Shown piece after piece: positions 34,910-46,410 of a DNA stretch of 64,000 nucleotides (positions are counted from its first letter, which is position 1; the number at the start of each line of letters is the position of its first letter). Both the position numbers and the translations under genes were made by a program. Origin of the DNA: Tetrastigma voinierianum (Eukaryota; Streptophyta; Magnoliopsida; Vitales; Vitaceae); NCBI GenBank assembly GCA_016808115.1, contig JAEQBH010006401.1:62001-126000 (forward strand), read 5' to 3'. The notes beneath the pieces were generated by a model. That model saw only the letters and a list, made by a program, of their open reading frames with translations, was not told where the DNA came from and ran no database searches.

Positions 34910-35351
34910 TGTAAGATTTTCTTAAGTGGGCTTTATTAATTGGAATTAAGAATAATTTAATTACAATAAAGTGAGATATATGGATTCTTAGTGGTTTTAA
35001 TCATAAATTTTGGTGGGTGGGAGTGAATACGGTACCATTTCGTAATGAGAGGACAGTGGTCATAACTCTATAAATAGTGCTCAAGTCCACTCATACTTAA
35101 GGATCGTAATTTTTTGGTGTCTGATTGAGAGAGAAAAAATTTTCTCCCCAACTCGTGAGTGGGCGGTCGGTGTCGTAAATCACGGGGATAGGGAGAGATG
35201 TGAGATCTTGAGGATCATTTGCAAATCTTCACTGATTCCGCATCAAGCAATGTGGATTCCAAATCGAATTATCTTTATTTTTCGGTCTACTCTATTATTA
35301 TGTTTTGTATTCTAATTATGGTGATCTAGGAAGAATTTATTGTGGCTTACA
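34910..35351 (+). repeat. 3' LTR of the copia element (442 bp)
   Basis: It starts TGTAAGATTTTC and ends TTACA. It parallels 22,345-22,803. The interval 34,311-34,909 before it is non-coding post-pol sequence. Confidence 0.85.
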
Positions 35352-35639
35352 AAACATCCCAATTGATTGAAGCCCATGATAAAATAAAAATTCTTCCTAA
35401 TCTTTTGAAGTGAAAAATACGAAAAGACCAAGTCAAAAACCATAGGACAAAAAATATCCTTTTCTCTCTACTTTATTTTTTAGTTATTAATCTTTTTTAA
35501 GTAAAGGTAAATGATTTTTTATCAATATCGTCCTCAAATCACTCATCTTTTTCTATCAATTTATTTTTTGAATAAAATATTTTTTCAACAAAAAAAACAA
35601 ATCAAATTATGATCAGGACCATCAGTATGTTACAAAAAT

Positions 35640-36065
35640 AAAGTCACAGGTATTTATTAATAAATTATTAATTTAAAAAAATTAAAAATGTCTAAAATTA
35701 TTAATTTCTTAAAATAATATATCTTCATGAAATTACCATTCTACGTATCTATCTATCAATCTATTTTTTTTATTAGAGCTAGAGATATTATTAATCAATT
35801 GTTAATTTAAAAAAAATTAAAATATCTAAAATTATTAATTTCCTAAAATAAAAAATCTTCCTTATCTTTTGATTTGAAAAATACGAAATATCTCAAGTCG
35901 AAACTGAAATGATTTCAAAATTTTAAGAGAGAGAAAGTGTAGAGAGTTTAATAAGATAAATTAGCCGTCGGTGAGAGAGACTGAGGGACAATTCATCCAA
36001 TAATAATAATAATAATAATAATGATTTTAATTATAATAATAAAGAAATGAAAATAATAACATATT
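35640..36065 (+). repeat. Host-like duplicated segment, right copy
   Basis: It is the counterpart of 21,040-21,565, ending in the same (AAT)n run at 36,000-36,022 and the same GATTTTAATTATAATAATAA block. Confidence 0.8.
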
Positions 36066-37322
36066 CAAAAAAGCCCAAAGCCTTGGCAAGCAAACGCGGA
36101 ATACTTCTCAAAACTACGTCGTTTTAGTCTTTCCTTTTGCTGCTCATCTCGAAATTTCCTTGGTCATATTTGGCGATCCAAATGCTTTCTTTGTACAGTG
36201 ATTCAGGTGGTGATGGAATTTTTTTGGAGCAATTTTTTTATCATTTTATGGGTTTTTAAGGAAAGGTATCGGTTTTTTTTTTTTAAAAAAATTAGATCTG
36301 TTGTTCGATGGTTGACGCTTGTGTTGGATTCTCTGCGATTGGTGAGTCAAGCTGTACCTTCCAGAATTCAGTTATTGTGAATTTTGGATTTTCGAATTAG
36401 GTAATATTTAATTGTTGATTGATGTTGTTTTTGGGTGCTGGGAATATCGAAGGAAGAAAGGAAACGAAAGGAAAATAATATTTTTGAATTTTTTTTTATT
36501 TGTTGTGTTGGTATTGTCGACTCAATTCAGTAGATTCGTTGTGGGAGGATTATGGGTTTGTTGTGTTCATGAAAGAATTTGATGGGTTTTGGTCATTGAA
36601 TTGATTTTCCTTTTGTTCGTCTTGCATTTCGCAGAAGCAATCAGACAGAAAATGAATGTCTTTAATGGAAGTGAAGTGGTCAATTTGAGTCATTTTACCA
36701 TCAATCTTGGTGAAATAGTGTTTCTTGTGAACGAAGGATGATTTTGCTTGCATTCAAAAACACCCATTTGAAATTTCCAGACTGAGCTTCATTCATAAGC
36801 TACATAATACTTGTATTTTCTCGGGAAATGTTTTCTTTATTGCTGATGTAAGAAGATTCAGAAGTTTTTAGCTAAGGTGGCATACCAAATTCATTTTATA
36901 CGCTGTGGAGAACATACCCATTTCTGTATATTTGAATGTGATATATTTAGAAAGTCTCTTTGGTAATCTTTGGATACGCCCATTACATATATGTATTTGA
37001 ATTTTAGCAGTATTTTCCTTCATACAAAGAGTAGATGTATTTGTGTGTGTAATTTAAGGATTTCCATTACATGTATGCTTGAATGTTAGAAGTATTTAGT
37101 CTAATTTTAGGAACTAAATGTCCATTTCAAGGTACTGAATTTGACTTGGATTAGAGCAATTTGCAAAATGATTTCTTGTTTTGGGTTATTTTTATGGGTA
37201 TAATATATACCCTATATGTTTGGACTATGAAGACTGAGTCCTTTGTGTTTGTTTGATGTAGGTGGAGGTGTTTCTCATTCTTTTACTGCTCCGGTTCAAT
37301 GGTAGTTTGAATCGATGTGCAA
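36066..37322 (+). promoter_or_regulatory. Upstream region and presumed 5' leader of the SUN-like gene
   Basis: This 1.25 kb stretch has no coding similarity. A near-palindromic AAAACTACGTCGTTTTAG lies at about 36,109. A splice-donor-like GTGAGTCAAG appears near 36,341. The end (36,960-37,322) is duplicated upstream of the second exon-1 copy. That it is promoter and leader is inferred only from position. Confidence 0.35.
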
Positions 37323-39322
37323 TGCGGAGATCACCTTGAGCTCTTACGCAGCGAAAGAGCTTTAGAGAAAACTATCATCGGAGGAGTCGGTTGTATAAGG
37401 TTTCATTGTCTTTGGTCTTTCTATTGTGGGGCCTTGTCTTTCTTTTGAGTTTATGGATTAGTCATGGCGATGGATACGGAGGTGAGTCTCCATTTGAATT
37501 CCTTTTGTGTTTCTGTTATTGTGGAAAATTGTTTTCAGTATATACCAATCAATTCGATGTATCTTTTTCTTATAATATTGTATTGTTCTATATGTTTTTG
37601 AGTTCCTATGCTACTTCCAAGTTGTAATAGTACTTATGTAATCAAATTTGATTCCTCTGCTTAGCATTTTCACTTATAAGACCAATGTTACGTCTCTCGG
37701 ATTGATCATCCTATGTTGTAGATGAGCTGGATCAGTTCATCAAATTCATAAAACCGACCAATATTGTGTTTGGACCTGTGTGATAATGAATTGAAGTACT
37801 GCTTGAGAGTGTGAGGAAACACCGACTATTTTGTAGGCCTGATTATGAGAAGAGAACTGTTTCAGAGAAATAAGATTCAAATTTTGAATAGGACTAAATC
37901 TTGCTTTGGAATTTTCCGTGTGTTTATATCTTTTCTCACTAGCAACTCTCTATCTTTTATTTGGATTTAAGTGAATATTTGGCATTTTTAGATCACAGCT
38001 ATTTTAAATTTTAGTCTTAGTTTAGGAAGACACTATCTTAATTTTTAAGAATTTATTATCTGTATGCATTATTTTCTTACTAGCTCTCACTGCTCTTTGC
38101 ATGGTTTTAGATGGATCTGGTGCAGCTCCCATTGGCATATCAACTTGGGATGAAGCAAAGCAGGGCCTTAATCGAGATTCTTGTTCTATTGAACAACATT
38201 CTTTGGTAGAAACCAATTCTGAAAATTCTTATGAGGTTCCAGAAATGATGCAGAAACTAAAGATTTCAGCGAATTAAATAGCAAGAATAAATCTGTCTTT
38301 ACCTGAAAGAGGTACCAGAGGTGGAGAAATCCAGTCCAGATGCAAAATCGGAAAAGGATAACATAAAGATTGACAGGTTATCCCGCTCCGTGCCACCAGG
38401 CCTTGATGAATTCAAGAGCAAAGGAATTAGTTCTAAAAGTAAATCCGCAACTGGTCAGGCCGGAAATGTCATACATAGAGTAGAGCCTGGTGGTGCGGAA
38501 TACAATTATGCTTCCGCTTCAAAGGGAGCGAAGGTCTTGGCTTCTAACAAGGAATCGAAGGGTGCCTCAAATATTTTAGGCAAAGACAAGGATAAGTACC
38601 TTAGAAATCCCTGTTCTACAGAAGAGAAATTTGTCGTGATCGAGCTTGGTGGTCACCATTAGTACAAATTCTGGGCATTGCTCTTCTAATCCAAGAGATT
38701 GAGTTGCTGGGCAGTTTGGTTTTCAACTGATGATTAGGTCAAGCTCGGAAATTTTACTGCAAATGTGGAAGCACTCAGAGGTTTGCTCTTGGCGAGCCAA
38801 AATGGGTGCGATATCTGAAGTTGAATCTACTGAGCCATTATAATTTTAGAATTCTGTACCACGCTAAGTGTCGTGAGTGTGTATGGAGTGGATGCAGTTG
38901 AAGCGGAATGCTCGAGGATTTGATATCCGTTCAAGAGAATCCCATTTTACCTGAAATTACTGCGAGAAAAAATCAGGTTCCTCCAGCTGAGCCGGCGGTA
39001 GCGATCTGTATCAGAAACATTAGTGAAACGCAGAATCTGATCCTCTACTTGAAAAACTGGAGCCTAGTAAACAACATGCCGGATTCAGTTTGAAGAGATT
39101 TGTCATCAACAGGTTGGAAGGATGCCTGGAGACACCATTCTCAGATCCTGATGCAAAAGTTTGATCACTGGTTGAGTTTGTCAGTTTTAGACGATACTGG
39201 AGGATTTGAACTCCAGATGTGGTAACATATTTAAAGAGTTTGACAATGAAGTTGAGGAAGATGTTCTTTAGAGAATATAAGATCAAACATAAGAAACTTC
39301 CTTGATTGCAAGGAGACAATTG
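37323..39322 (+). pseudogene. Truncated plant SUN-domain protein gene (SUN3/4/5-like)
   Basis: Plant mid-SUN proteins are membrane proteins of the ER and nuclear envelope. Exon 1 (37,323-37,481) encodes a basic N-terminus and one membrane segment (LYKVSLSLVFLLWGLVF, then SLWISHGDGY) and ends at GTGAGT. Exon 2 begins after TTTTAG at 38,111 with the in-phase GSGAAPIGISTWDEA. A clean frame at 38,321-38,662 ends in EEKFVVIEL, the start of the SUN domain. The SUN domain then continues in broken frames: LGNFTAN near 38,745, RYLKLN-like sequence near 38,811, and MLEDLISVQENPILPEI at 38,908-38,955. A coiled-coil-like part follows (NSRCGNIFKEFDNEVEED near 39,209-39,262). A donor-like GTATGTG lies at about 39,323. 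Later exons were not found. An early frame break in exon 1, stops in exon 2 and the missing end suggest a dead copy; draft errors could explain some breaks. Confidence 0.75.
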
Positions 39323-39589
39323 TATGTGAATCACTGCATTTTCATTTTTTTTGCTTTATTTGGCCCCATGACAATCCTTTTTTGCTCCTCGGCGTCGATG
39401 TTCTTACCAGTCAAAGATGTCAATGATCTTATTTCATAAAATCCCTTGTTTCCATGCGGGTTGGATAATCTAGTCGGGGACAATGCTCTTCTCGAGGTGG
39501 GATTTTCACATTCCTATCTCCCCATTTACCATCATTTACTCTTAGTTTTTACATATGGAAGTGCCCGATGACTTTGAAAGCTGTTTTGG

Positions 39590-39845
39590 AACGAAAAATA
39601 CTAGCGAAAGAAAATAGGGAAAATATAGAAAGAAAAGTGGAAGGAAGAAAAAATGGAGAAAAATAAAATAAGGTTTAAAACTTAATAAAATTAATTATAT
39701 ATATTATTCATACTTATAAATATTGTTTCGCTCTATTATATAAGGACTAAAAAATGTTAAAATATATCTAAATTTAGAGAATTTTAGATTATATTTGAAT
39801 TTTCTTTATATTTTCATGTGAGATCCAAACTTGAGAAAATCATTT
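39590..39845. repeat. Dispersed AT-rich repeat family R1
   Basis: It shares blocks (GGTTTAAA..TTAATAAATTAATT, TATTATATAA, GACTAAAAAAT, GAGAAAATCATTTTC) with 46,940-47,168 and 50,418-50,650. Shorter matches occur at 45,380-45,460, 46,100-46,175 and possibly 55,150-55,275. I saw no terminal inverted repeats or coding capacity. Confidence 0.6.
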
Positions 39846-40169
39846 TCATAGTATTTTTTCCACAGTACTTTAGGGTTCCCAGCGGAGCTAAACTTTTCCT
39901 TGGTGAGAAATTTCTTGGAATAAGAAAATTTATAGCTGTACATCTGAATAATAAATAAGTGATTTTGCCACCATGTGGATGTTTGGCCTCCTGCTTTTCA
40001 ATACATAGAAGTACATAGTCTTCAACATTAGGCAAAATGACTTTTTTTTTTTTTGTTTTTCTTGTTATTGTCTTTTTCTGTTGGGTTTGTCTTCTATGGG
40101 ACTTTAAATTCTAAGGCTTTGTTTAGAACCCAGAAAGTACTAGAGAAAGAAAAAATATATAAAGAAAAT

Positions 40170-40950
40170 GATATCATGTTAAACGACTAGCTCTCCTAAA
40201 AGCTTGAGGGTGTAGGATTTGGGTTCGATATGAATATGATAGCTATACTTGGTTGCTTATCATCATATATTTGGGTTTTGGGTAGCTCAGATATCATGTT
40301 AAGCGACTGACTATCACAAGGCACAGAGGATGTAGGATTTGGGTTTAACATATGAATATCATGCTTCTTAGCATTGCCTATCATCATATGTTGTTGGGTT
40401 CTTGGATAAGCTCACGATCTGTGTTAAATGGCCAACTCTCCCAAAAGCTCGAGCATGTAGGATTTGGGTTCGATATGAATATCATGCTTCTTAACAGTTG
40501 CTTATCATCATATGTTGGGTTTTTGGGTAGAAGCTATGATACCATGTTAAACAACCAATTCTCCCCCCAGCTTCGAGCATGTAGAGTTTGGAGTTCAATA
40601 TGAATATCATGCTTCTTAAAAGTTATTGCTTATCATCATATGTCGGGTTTTTGGGTAAGTTATGATACCATGTTAAGCAACTAACTCTCTTCTAAAAGCT
40701 TGAGCATGTAGGATTTGGATTTAATATGAATATCATGCTTCTTAACAGATGCTTATCATCATATGTCGGGTTTTTGGATAAGCTCTGATACCATGTTAAA
40801 CAACCAACTCTCCTAAAAGCTCGAGTTTATAACATTTGGATTCAATATGAATATCATGCTTCTTAACAGTTACTACTTATCATCATATGTCGGGTTTTTG
40901 GGTAAGCTCTAAAGCTATTTTAAACGACCAACTCTCTCCTAAACCCTCAA
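40170..40950 (+). repeat. Tandem array, about 122-bp unit, six to seven copies
   Basis: Units start at about 40,170, 40,290, 40,416, 40,538, 40,664, 40,787 and 40,911. Each has GATACCATGTTAA (or a variant), CCAACTCTCC, GCATGTAGGATTTGG, ATATGAATATCATGCTTCTTA and TTATCATCATATG. The unit junction reads AGCTCTGATACCA at 40,781-40,793, the reverse complement of the tRNA-Met primer-site motif of plant LTR elements. Two spurious open frames lie within the array. Confidence 0.9.
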
Positions 40951-41409
40951 GCTTACATGTATGCTTGAATGTTAGAAGTATTTAGTCTAATTTTAGGAAC
41001 TAAATGTCCATTTCAATGTCTTGGTGACTTGGATTAGAGCTTAATTTGCAAAATGGGATTTCTTGTTTGGGTTATTTTATGGAGTATTTGTATCCTATAT
41101 GTTTGGATTGTCAAGGTTGAGTCCTTCGTGTAATTTGAGGATTTCCATTACATGTATGCTTGAATGTTAGAAGTATTTAGTCTAATTTTAGGAACTAAAT
41201 GTCCATTTCAATGTACTGAATTTGACTTGGATCAGAGCTTAATTTGCAAAAATGGGATTTCTTATTTTTGGTTTATTTTTATGAAGTATAGTAAATACCC
41301 TATATGTTTGGATTATGAAGACTGAGTCCTTTGTGTTGTTTGATGTAGGTGGAGGTGCTTCTCAATTTTTTACCTGCTCTGGTTCAACAGTAGTTTGAAT
41401 TGATGTGCA
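40951..41409 (+). repeat. Duplicated SUN upstream sequence
   Basis: It shares CATGTATGCTTGAATG, GAAGTATTTAGTCTAATTTT and CCTATATGTTTGGA with 37,060-37,322. The first block occurs three times in the window (37,070, 40,956 and 41,152), so this part was duplicated twice. Confidence 0.85.
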
Positions 41410-41569
41410 ATGCAGAGATCACGTAGAGCTCTTCTGCAACGACGAGCTTTAGAGAAAACTATCATCGGGCGGCGTCCATTGTATAAGGTTTCATTGTCTT
41501 TGGTCATTCTTTTGTGGGGCCTTGTCTTTCTTTTGAGTTTATGGATCAGTCATGGCGATGGATACGAAG
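41410..41569 (+). pseudogene. Second copy of the SUN-like exon 1
   Basis: The frame reads MQRSRRALLQRRALEKT, then LYKVSLSLVILLWGLVF and SLWISHGDGY, and ends at the same GTGAGT donor at 41,570. It is better preserved than the first copy, whose frame breaks after five codons (GATCACCTTGAGC against GATCACGTAGAGC). Similarity runs about 40 bases into the following intron and stops near 41,610. No second exon follows. The next gene, 600 bases on, is a TNL remnant. This is therefore an isolated duplicated first exon with its leader; if transcribed it would encode only a basic tail plus a membrane anchor. Confidence 0.8.
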
Positions 41570-41610
41570 GTGAGTCTCCATTTGAATTCCCTTTGTGTCT
41601 TCATTGTTGG

Positions 41611-42051
41611 GATGTCGAAGACGACTTCCCTCAATTTATCCGATTCCAGAGTGAAGACCTAGAATATAGGTTTGTAAGTGTTCTGGTATTCGGATGTCAA
41701 CGTCCTCGAGACTTTGTAGGTGTTCTTACGAGAGTCGAATGTAACATGGAACGACGGCAGTGACGGCAGGATCACTGATTCTCTTGTGTTAAATTCCAGA
41801 ATTGTGGTTGGAAGCGGTTCAAGTAGATCAATCCGTTTATGCTCATAACCTTTTCACATAACAAGATATATATGCATGATTTGATACAATAAATGGGTTG
41901 TTGAAATTATGACAGACAACATCTAAAGACCACAACAAATGGAGTGGGTGTGGAATCAGGATGATAGTTATCGTGCATTTATGGTAAAATTTGAGAATCC
42001 AACTAAATTTAATAGCTTACTTTATTAAATATTTAATAAGATTTTCATAAC

Positions 42052-42116
<65 letters not shown>

Positions 42117-42190
42117 TATATATTCATATACTATTAGTTAGATGTTTTGCCTCTAATATTTTTCTCCTTATTCTTTTATTTTTTTTTCGG
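41611..42190. other. Spacer with long (AT)n microsatellite
   Basis: No gene is seen. A pure AT dinucleotide run of about 59 bases occupies 42,056-42,114. The end of this spacer resembles the intron before TNL exon 3 at 58,280-58,410. Confidence 0.7.
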
Positions 42191-44350
42191 GGGATGAAAA
42201 ATGTTGAAACTATATCTACGGACTTATACGAGATCAAGAAATATGGTTCATCGGATGAGTATTTCTTGAAATGAAGAAAGGGTGCTAAGGATCATCATGA
42301 GTCTTGTGAGAAAGGAGTATAAAATGGCCTCGAGGGCTTTGAACTTTGATTCAAAGAACCTTGTTTAATCAACTTGAAGGGTAGCAATATAAAAAACTTT
42401 GAAGGAAGAATTTTAGCCATTGAGTTTATTGTTTTTGTATTAATTTCAATTAAATTCAAGATTTTTTATTTTATAAAAAATGTTTTTTTTTTTTGCAAAA
42501 TCATGAAAAATTGAAGTTCGTTGATGTAAGTAACTCACAACAGCTCATCAAAATGCCAAATTTCTCAAGTATGCCAAATTTGGAGAGATTGAATATTGAA
42601 GGTTGTACAAGTCTTCGCAAATTACATTCATCTATTGGTGCATTTCCTGAAATGAAATTTTTGAAGGAGCTTCTTTTGAATCGGATTGGAATTAAAGAAC
42701 TCCCAAGTAGCATTGGGTACTTGACATCTCTTGATATTCTTGATGTTTCATGGTGTTTAAAATTCCAGAAATTGCCTAATTGTTTTGCAATATGGGGCGG
42801 CAGGGAAGCTTTATATCATGGGACCAATATCAAAAGAACTCCTAACAAGTGGATGTTTAGAGCTCTTGACCTCTCATATTGCTCAAACTTTGAGAATTTT
42901 TAGAGATGGAAGACAAAATTCTTGAAGGATCTTTACAGTAGAAAGTTGCTATTATATGGAACTCTCAGGCAACATTGGATGTTTTGGAACTTAGAAAACT
43001 ATTAATACGAGTATTGTTCAAAATTTCAGAATTTCCCGGAGGATCGAGGAACTATGAAATGCCCAGAGTCATCATGGATTTACAAAATGGCTGCTATTAT
43101 GGAACTCTGAATAACATTGGTTGCTGGGGCTCTTGGCTTAATGTCGATGGTTGCTCAAATCTTAAGAAGTTCCACTGAGATTTAAAGGAATATAGAAGCC
43201 TCCATTTCTTTATATGGTGAGAATCTGCTATTAAAGAATTGCCCTACTCAATAAGTCATCTCATCGGACTTCCACAGTGTGGGTTTGGAAAAGCTGCAAA
43301 TACTTGAAGAGTCTTCGGTGGCATTTGTGGATTAAAAGTCCCTTCTTCAGTTTTTTATCGATGGTTCAAATCTAGATCTAGGGTTGTTGGGGAGATCATT
43401 GAGGAGTTGAAACATTTTGAGTACAGCTTTGTTTTGGGTGGAATGGCTATAACAGAGGTGTCAACATCAATTGGACGTCTAAAGATCTTCAGATCTTGAG
43501 ATTAGGCAATTAGTGAGAATCTATTGACTCTTCAAACAACATTGGAATTTGGCCACGCGGGGAAGCCTTCATCATGTTCGTTAACTGTCAAAGCTCCAGA
43601 AATTGCCTGATAGCTTGAAACCTGCAATTTTTCTTGGGGAGTACTGGAAATAGGTGGTTGCAGTGCAGTGGAAGGAGCAATCCCCAGTAATTTATAGTTG
43701 CCTGTCCTCACTAACAGATTTTGATGTGAGTGGAAACCATATTCGTTGCATACCTACTGGCAGCATTCAACTTTCTAAGCTGGAAAGCCTTTACATGAAT
43801 CATTGCCCAATGCTTGAAGAAATCCCAAAGCTTCTGTCAAACCTAAGAGTAATAGAAGCACACGATTGTCCATGCTCCTGATCCAACAGCAGCTATACTC
43901 TGGTCTTCTCTCCTCAACTCCTTCAAATTATATATCGAGGTGTGAAAATTGAATTCTACACTATATGAAAATTAAAAATTAATTTGCAATTTGTATTAAG
44001 GTCCACATGAGATTTTAATTTACACGTTGTTGCTACTTTTATATATGCAGAATCTTAGATGCAAAAAGGGCTGTTACATGGACTTCGAGGGAATTCATGC
44101 TGTTGTTACAGGAGGCAGGACTGGATTAATACCAGAGTGGGTGAGTGATAGGAGTAAGGAACGTGAAGTAAGTATAGAGCTCCCAAAGAAATGGTATAAA
44201 GATGACAACTTCTTGGGAATTGCTTTATTCTTCCATTTTGTTCATCTTCCTCCTCCTCATGATGATCAGACAAGATATGTCATGCTTCTCTTGAGCGGTA
44301 TGGGAACACTCTGTCCAGTGTCCAATGTGTTCCCTTTACCCTCAATTTAG
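42191..44350 (+). pseudogene. 5'-truncated TNL remnant: exon 3, LRR exon and C-JID exon
   Basis: It begins with GGGATGAAAAATGTTGAAAC, the same exon start as 58,411 in the full TNL. TIR and NB-ARC exons are absent upstream. The LRR exon (42,493 to about 43,945) is clean for its first 136 residues, with PNLERLNIEGCTSLRKLHSS and IKELPSSIGYLTSLDILDVS, then decays in shifted frames. It ends with LEEIPKLLSNLRVIEAHDCP. After an intron ending TATATGCAG, the C-JID exon (44,051-44,350) has GGRTGLIPEWVSD and IELPKKWYKDDNFLGIALFF, the post-LRR jelly-roll domain of TNL receptors. Such a protein would lack nucleotide binding and TIR NADase activity. It is a paralogue of the gene at 54,439-61,417. The upstream exons were probably lost when the SUN and satellite DNA came to lie next to it. 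Confidence 0.85.
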
Positions 44351-44439
44351 ACATACATTCTTCGGACGGTTGGATCAAGTTTTTGAGGGGTTTATAACAC
44401 CAAACATGTCTATACATACTAGCTAATGGTGGTTATTGC

Positions 44440-45009
44440 TTCCTTCTTTCATATTCAAAGTGATTATTTTGTGGAATTTTTTGCCCCAAAGCTGGACAAA
44501 CATGGATATCAAGCTCTATACAAGAGAAAAACAAATGAGGTTGGTGATGAATTTCTTTGCATAATGAAAGTAGGTTCTGAAATTCTGCATGTTATCAGTC
44601 CTTTTATCTTGTTCCATATTTGCAGGTTTATACTGGTAATATTCATACAATTGCAACATTTTTTCGCAGAGAGATTTTTACATGTAAAAAATATGAGGTA
44701 ATGAACTGTTTGTGTTATGACTTTCAGTTTTATGTGGTTATGGCACATGCTAAAATAGATTGTGATTGTGTACATGATGAATTTAATAAGGCTTCCCAGT
44801 CCTTGACAGATGCTGTGGTTTCAAGTGTTCAAAAGAAAACTGCTCTAAATTGCCTAGTTAAGGTGGTCCGATTGCATTTGAAGTTAATCATTTTCTTTCT
44901 GTCTCTAAAATTTCTGGTTTTTTTTTTTTTTTTTTTTTTTGCCTTCTTAAATTGAAATATTTAATTCTATTTGTAGGATAATGTTTCACTAATAGCAGTC
45001 TTAGGCTAA
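44440..45009 (+). pseudogene. Fragment of a CCR4-type deadenylase gene
   Basis: Four exon-like pieces match the plant CCR4 deadenylase, an endonuclease/exonuclease/phosphatase-fold enzyme that shortens mRNA poly(A) tails. They are: 44,443-44,539 (QSDYFVEFFAP, then LDKHGYQALYKRKTNE), ending at a GT donor; 44,626-44,697 (VYTGNIHTIATFFRR), bounded by TTTGCAG and GTAATG; 44,779-44,862 (EFNKASQSLTDAVV and VQKKTALNCLVK), ending at GTGGTC; and 44,977-45,009 (DNVSLIAVLG, then stop), after TTTGTAG. Introns are kept, so this is a DNA-level copy, not a reverse-transcribed one. Upstream LRR-type and downstream nuclease exons of CCR4 are missing, and the acceptor before the third piece lacks a visible AG. 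It starts within 100 bases of the end of the TNL remnant. It cannot make an active enzyme. Confidence 0.8.
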
Positions 45010-46410
45010 AAAATTCAGTTATTAGTGTCATGATGTTCACCAGAGCAACAACTTTGCTTCCACTTGCTGGAAAATCACCTGTTTTGAATCAACACAAGAA
45101 TAAGCAAAGCAAGACCCCAACTCTTCACCTCTTTCGGTTCAATGAAGAAAAGCTTTGGAGGTGGAGGAGAAACTCTTCATCTCTTTCAGTTCAATGAAGA
45201 AAAGCTTTGGAGGTGAAGGAAGAGAGAGAGGAGAGAGAGGGATGGGGTATTTTTTAGAAAATAAAAAATTTTGGGGGCTCACTGCTTCCATTAATTGAAT
45301 ATTATCATTCCAGGAATGAATGGAATATCAGATTTTATATGGTTAGAGAGGGCTCCATCAGTTCAATGGAGATAATATCATTGAATTTAGAGGAAGAAAA
45401 TAAGAAGTAGGTTTAAACCCTAATAAGTTAATTTTATATGTTTTATTTAAACTCATTTCATGGAAGGATTGTTAGTGTTGGTACTGTTGAATTGTCACCA
45501 CCAAATGTGATTTGCCTTTCATGATCATCATTCTTGAAAGGGTGTACGATTCAAAGTACCATTAATAATTTTCTTTGATTTCTTGCCATTAAAATATTAG
45601 ATGTGGGATCCACCATACATCTTCTCCACAAGCCATTCATGATAACCAAGGATGGAAATGTCAAGATATTTCCTGAAATTTTTGTCGAAATTTCCAGTTT
45701 CAATGACTATGGAAACAAAACAGCATGGAGAGAAATTTAAGTGTCAGAAATATCGAATTGCTTCGGTGTCATTTCCAGAAATTTTCGATTTAAAGGAAAT
45801 TTTAACACAAGACTTTCAGATTGATGTTTTTCGTCGAAATATCATAGAAAATTTGAAGGAATTTGGACGAAATTTTGAAGGAAAAGTTGGTGTCCAGAAA
45901 ATGGAAGAGAAAAAATGAAAAAAAAGAGGTAGAAAATGGGAGGAAAGAGTGAAACAAAATGTAGGGAAAAAGCTAATAAAACTGTTTGGTTGATTCAAAT
46001 TGTCAACAATGATTCATTCCTTTAAGGACTTGATATTTAAAAGAGGAAAAAGTTGTAGAAGGGAGAAAATTTGAAATTGAATAAACATACCCTAATAAGT
46101 GGAATAAAGGAAAATTTTGAAGAAAATAAAAATAGGTTTAAACCTAATAAATTAATTTTATATGTTTATTTAAGGTAAAGTTAGATCCTAACTCTTCACC
46201 TATTTGGGTTTAATGAAGAAAAGCTTTGGAGGAGAAGGAAGAGAGAGATGAGAGAGAGGAAAGAGAGGGTGGGGTATTTTTTAGAAAACAAAAAATTTTG
46301 AGAGCCAATTAGATATTGACATGTGTTAAGAGAGAGTAAAGAGTAGGCATAAGGTATTTTAGCTTCCTTGTCGGTAATCGATGCTTCAATCTTATCTGTC
46401 TGAGGCGCTA
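45010..46410. repeat. AT-rich spacer with short repeated blocks
   Basis: TCAATGAAGAAAAGCTTTGG occurs at about 45,139 and 45,193, with a close variant at 46,207. Each is followed by a purine-rich GAGAGAGAGG tract and GGGTATTTTTTAGAAAA. A frame at 45,652-45,918 (88 residues) has no recognised family and overlaps low-complexity GAAATTT-rich sequence, so I do not call it a gene. Confidence 0.55.

Larger units (their letters stand above)
22345..35351 (+). mobile_element. Ty1/copia retrotransposon, decayed, carrying a nested element
   Basis: Matching LTRs of about 450 bases flank it, with a tRNA-Met-type primer site after the left LTR. The coding order is gag with zinc knuckle, protease, integrase, reverse transcriptase, RNase H. 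Integrase before reverse transcriptase is diagnostic of Ty1/copia. Without the 6.2 kb nested insertion the element is about 6.8 kb, longer than many copia elements, mainly because of a non-coding stretch at 22,820-24,180. All frames are broken. It is plus-oriented. Confidence 0.85.

Noticed and set aside
40352..40603. 83-residue open frame with a repeated MNIMLL motif
   Set aside because: It is a translation of the 122-bp tandem array.
44426..44955. Three long overlapping frames (91, 88 and 111 residues) as independent genes
   Set aside because: They read through introns of the CCR4-like fragment; only the exon pieces carry conserved sequence.
45652..45918. 88-residue open frame in AT-rich spacer
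   Set aside because: It is low-complexity sequence with repeated GAAATTT-like words and no known domain.
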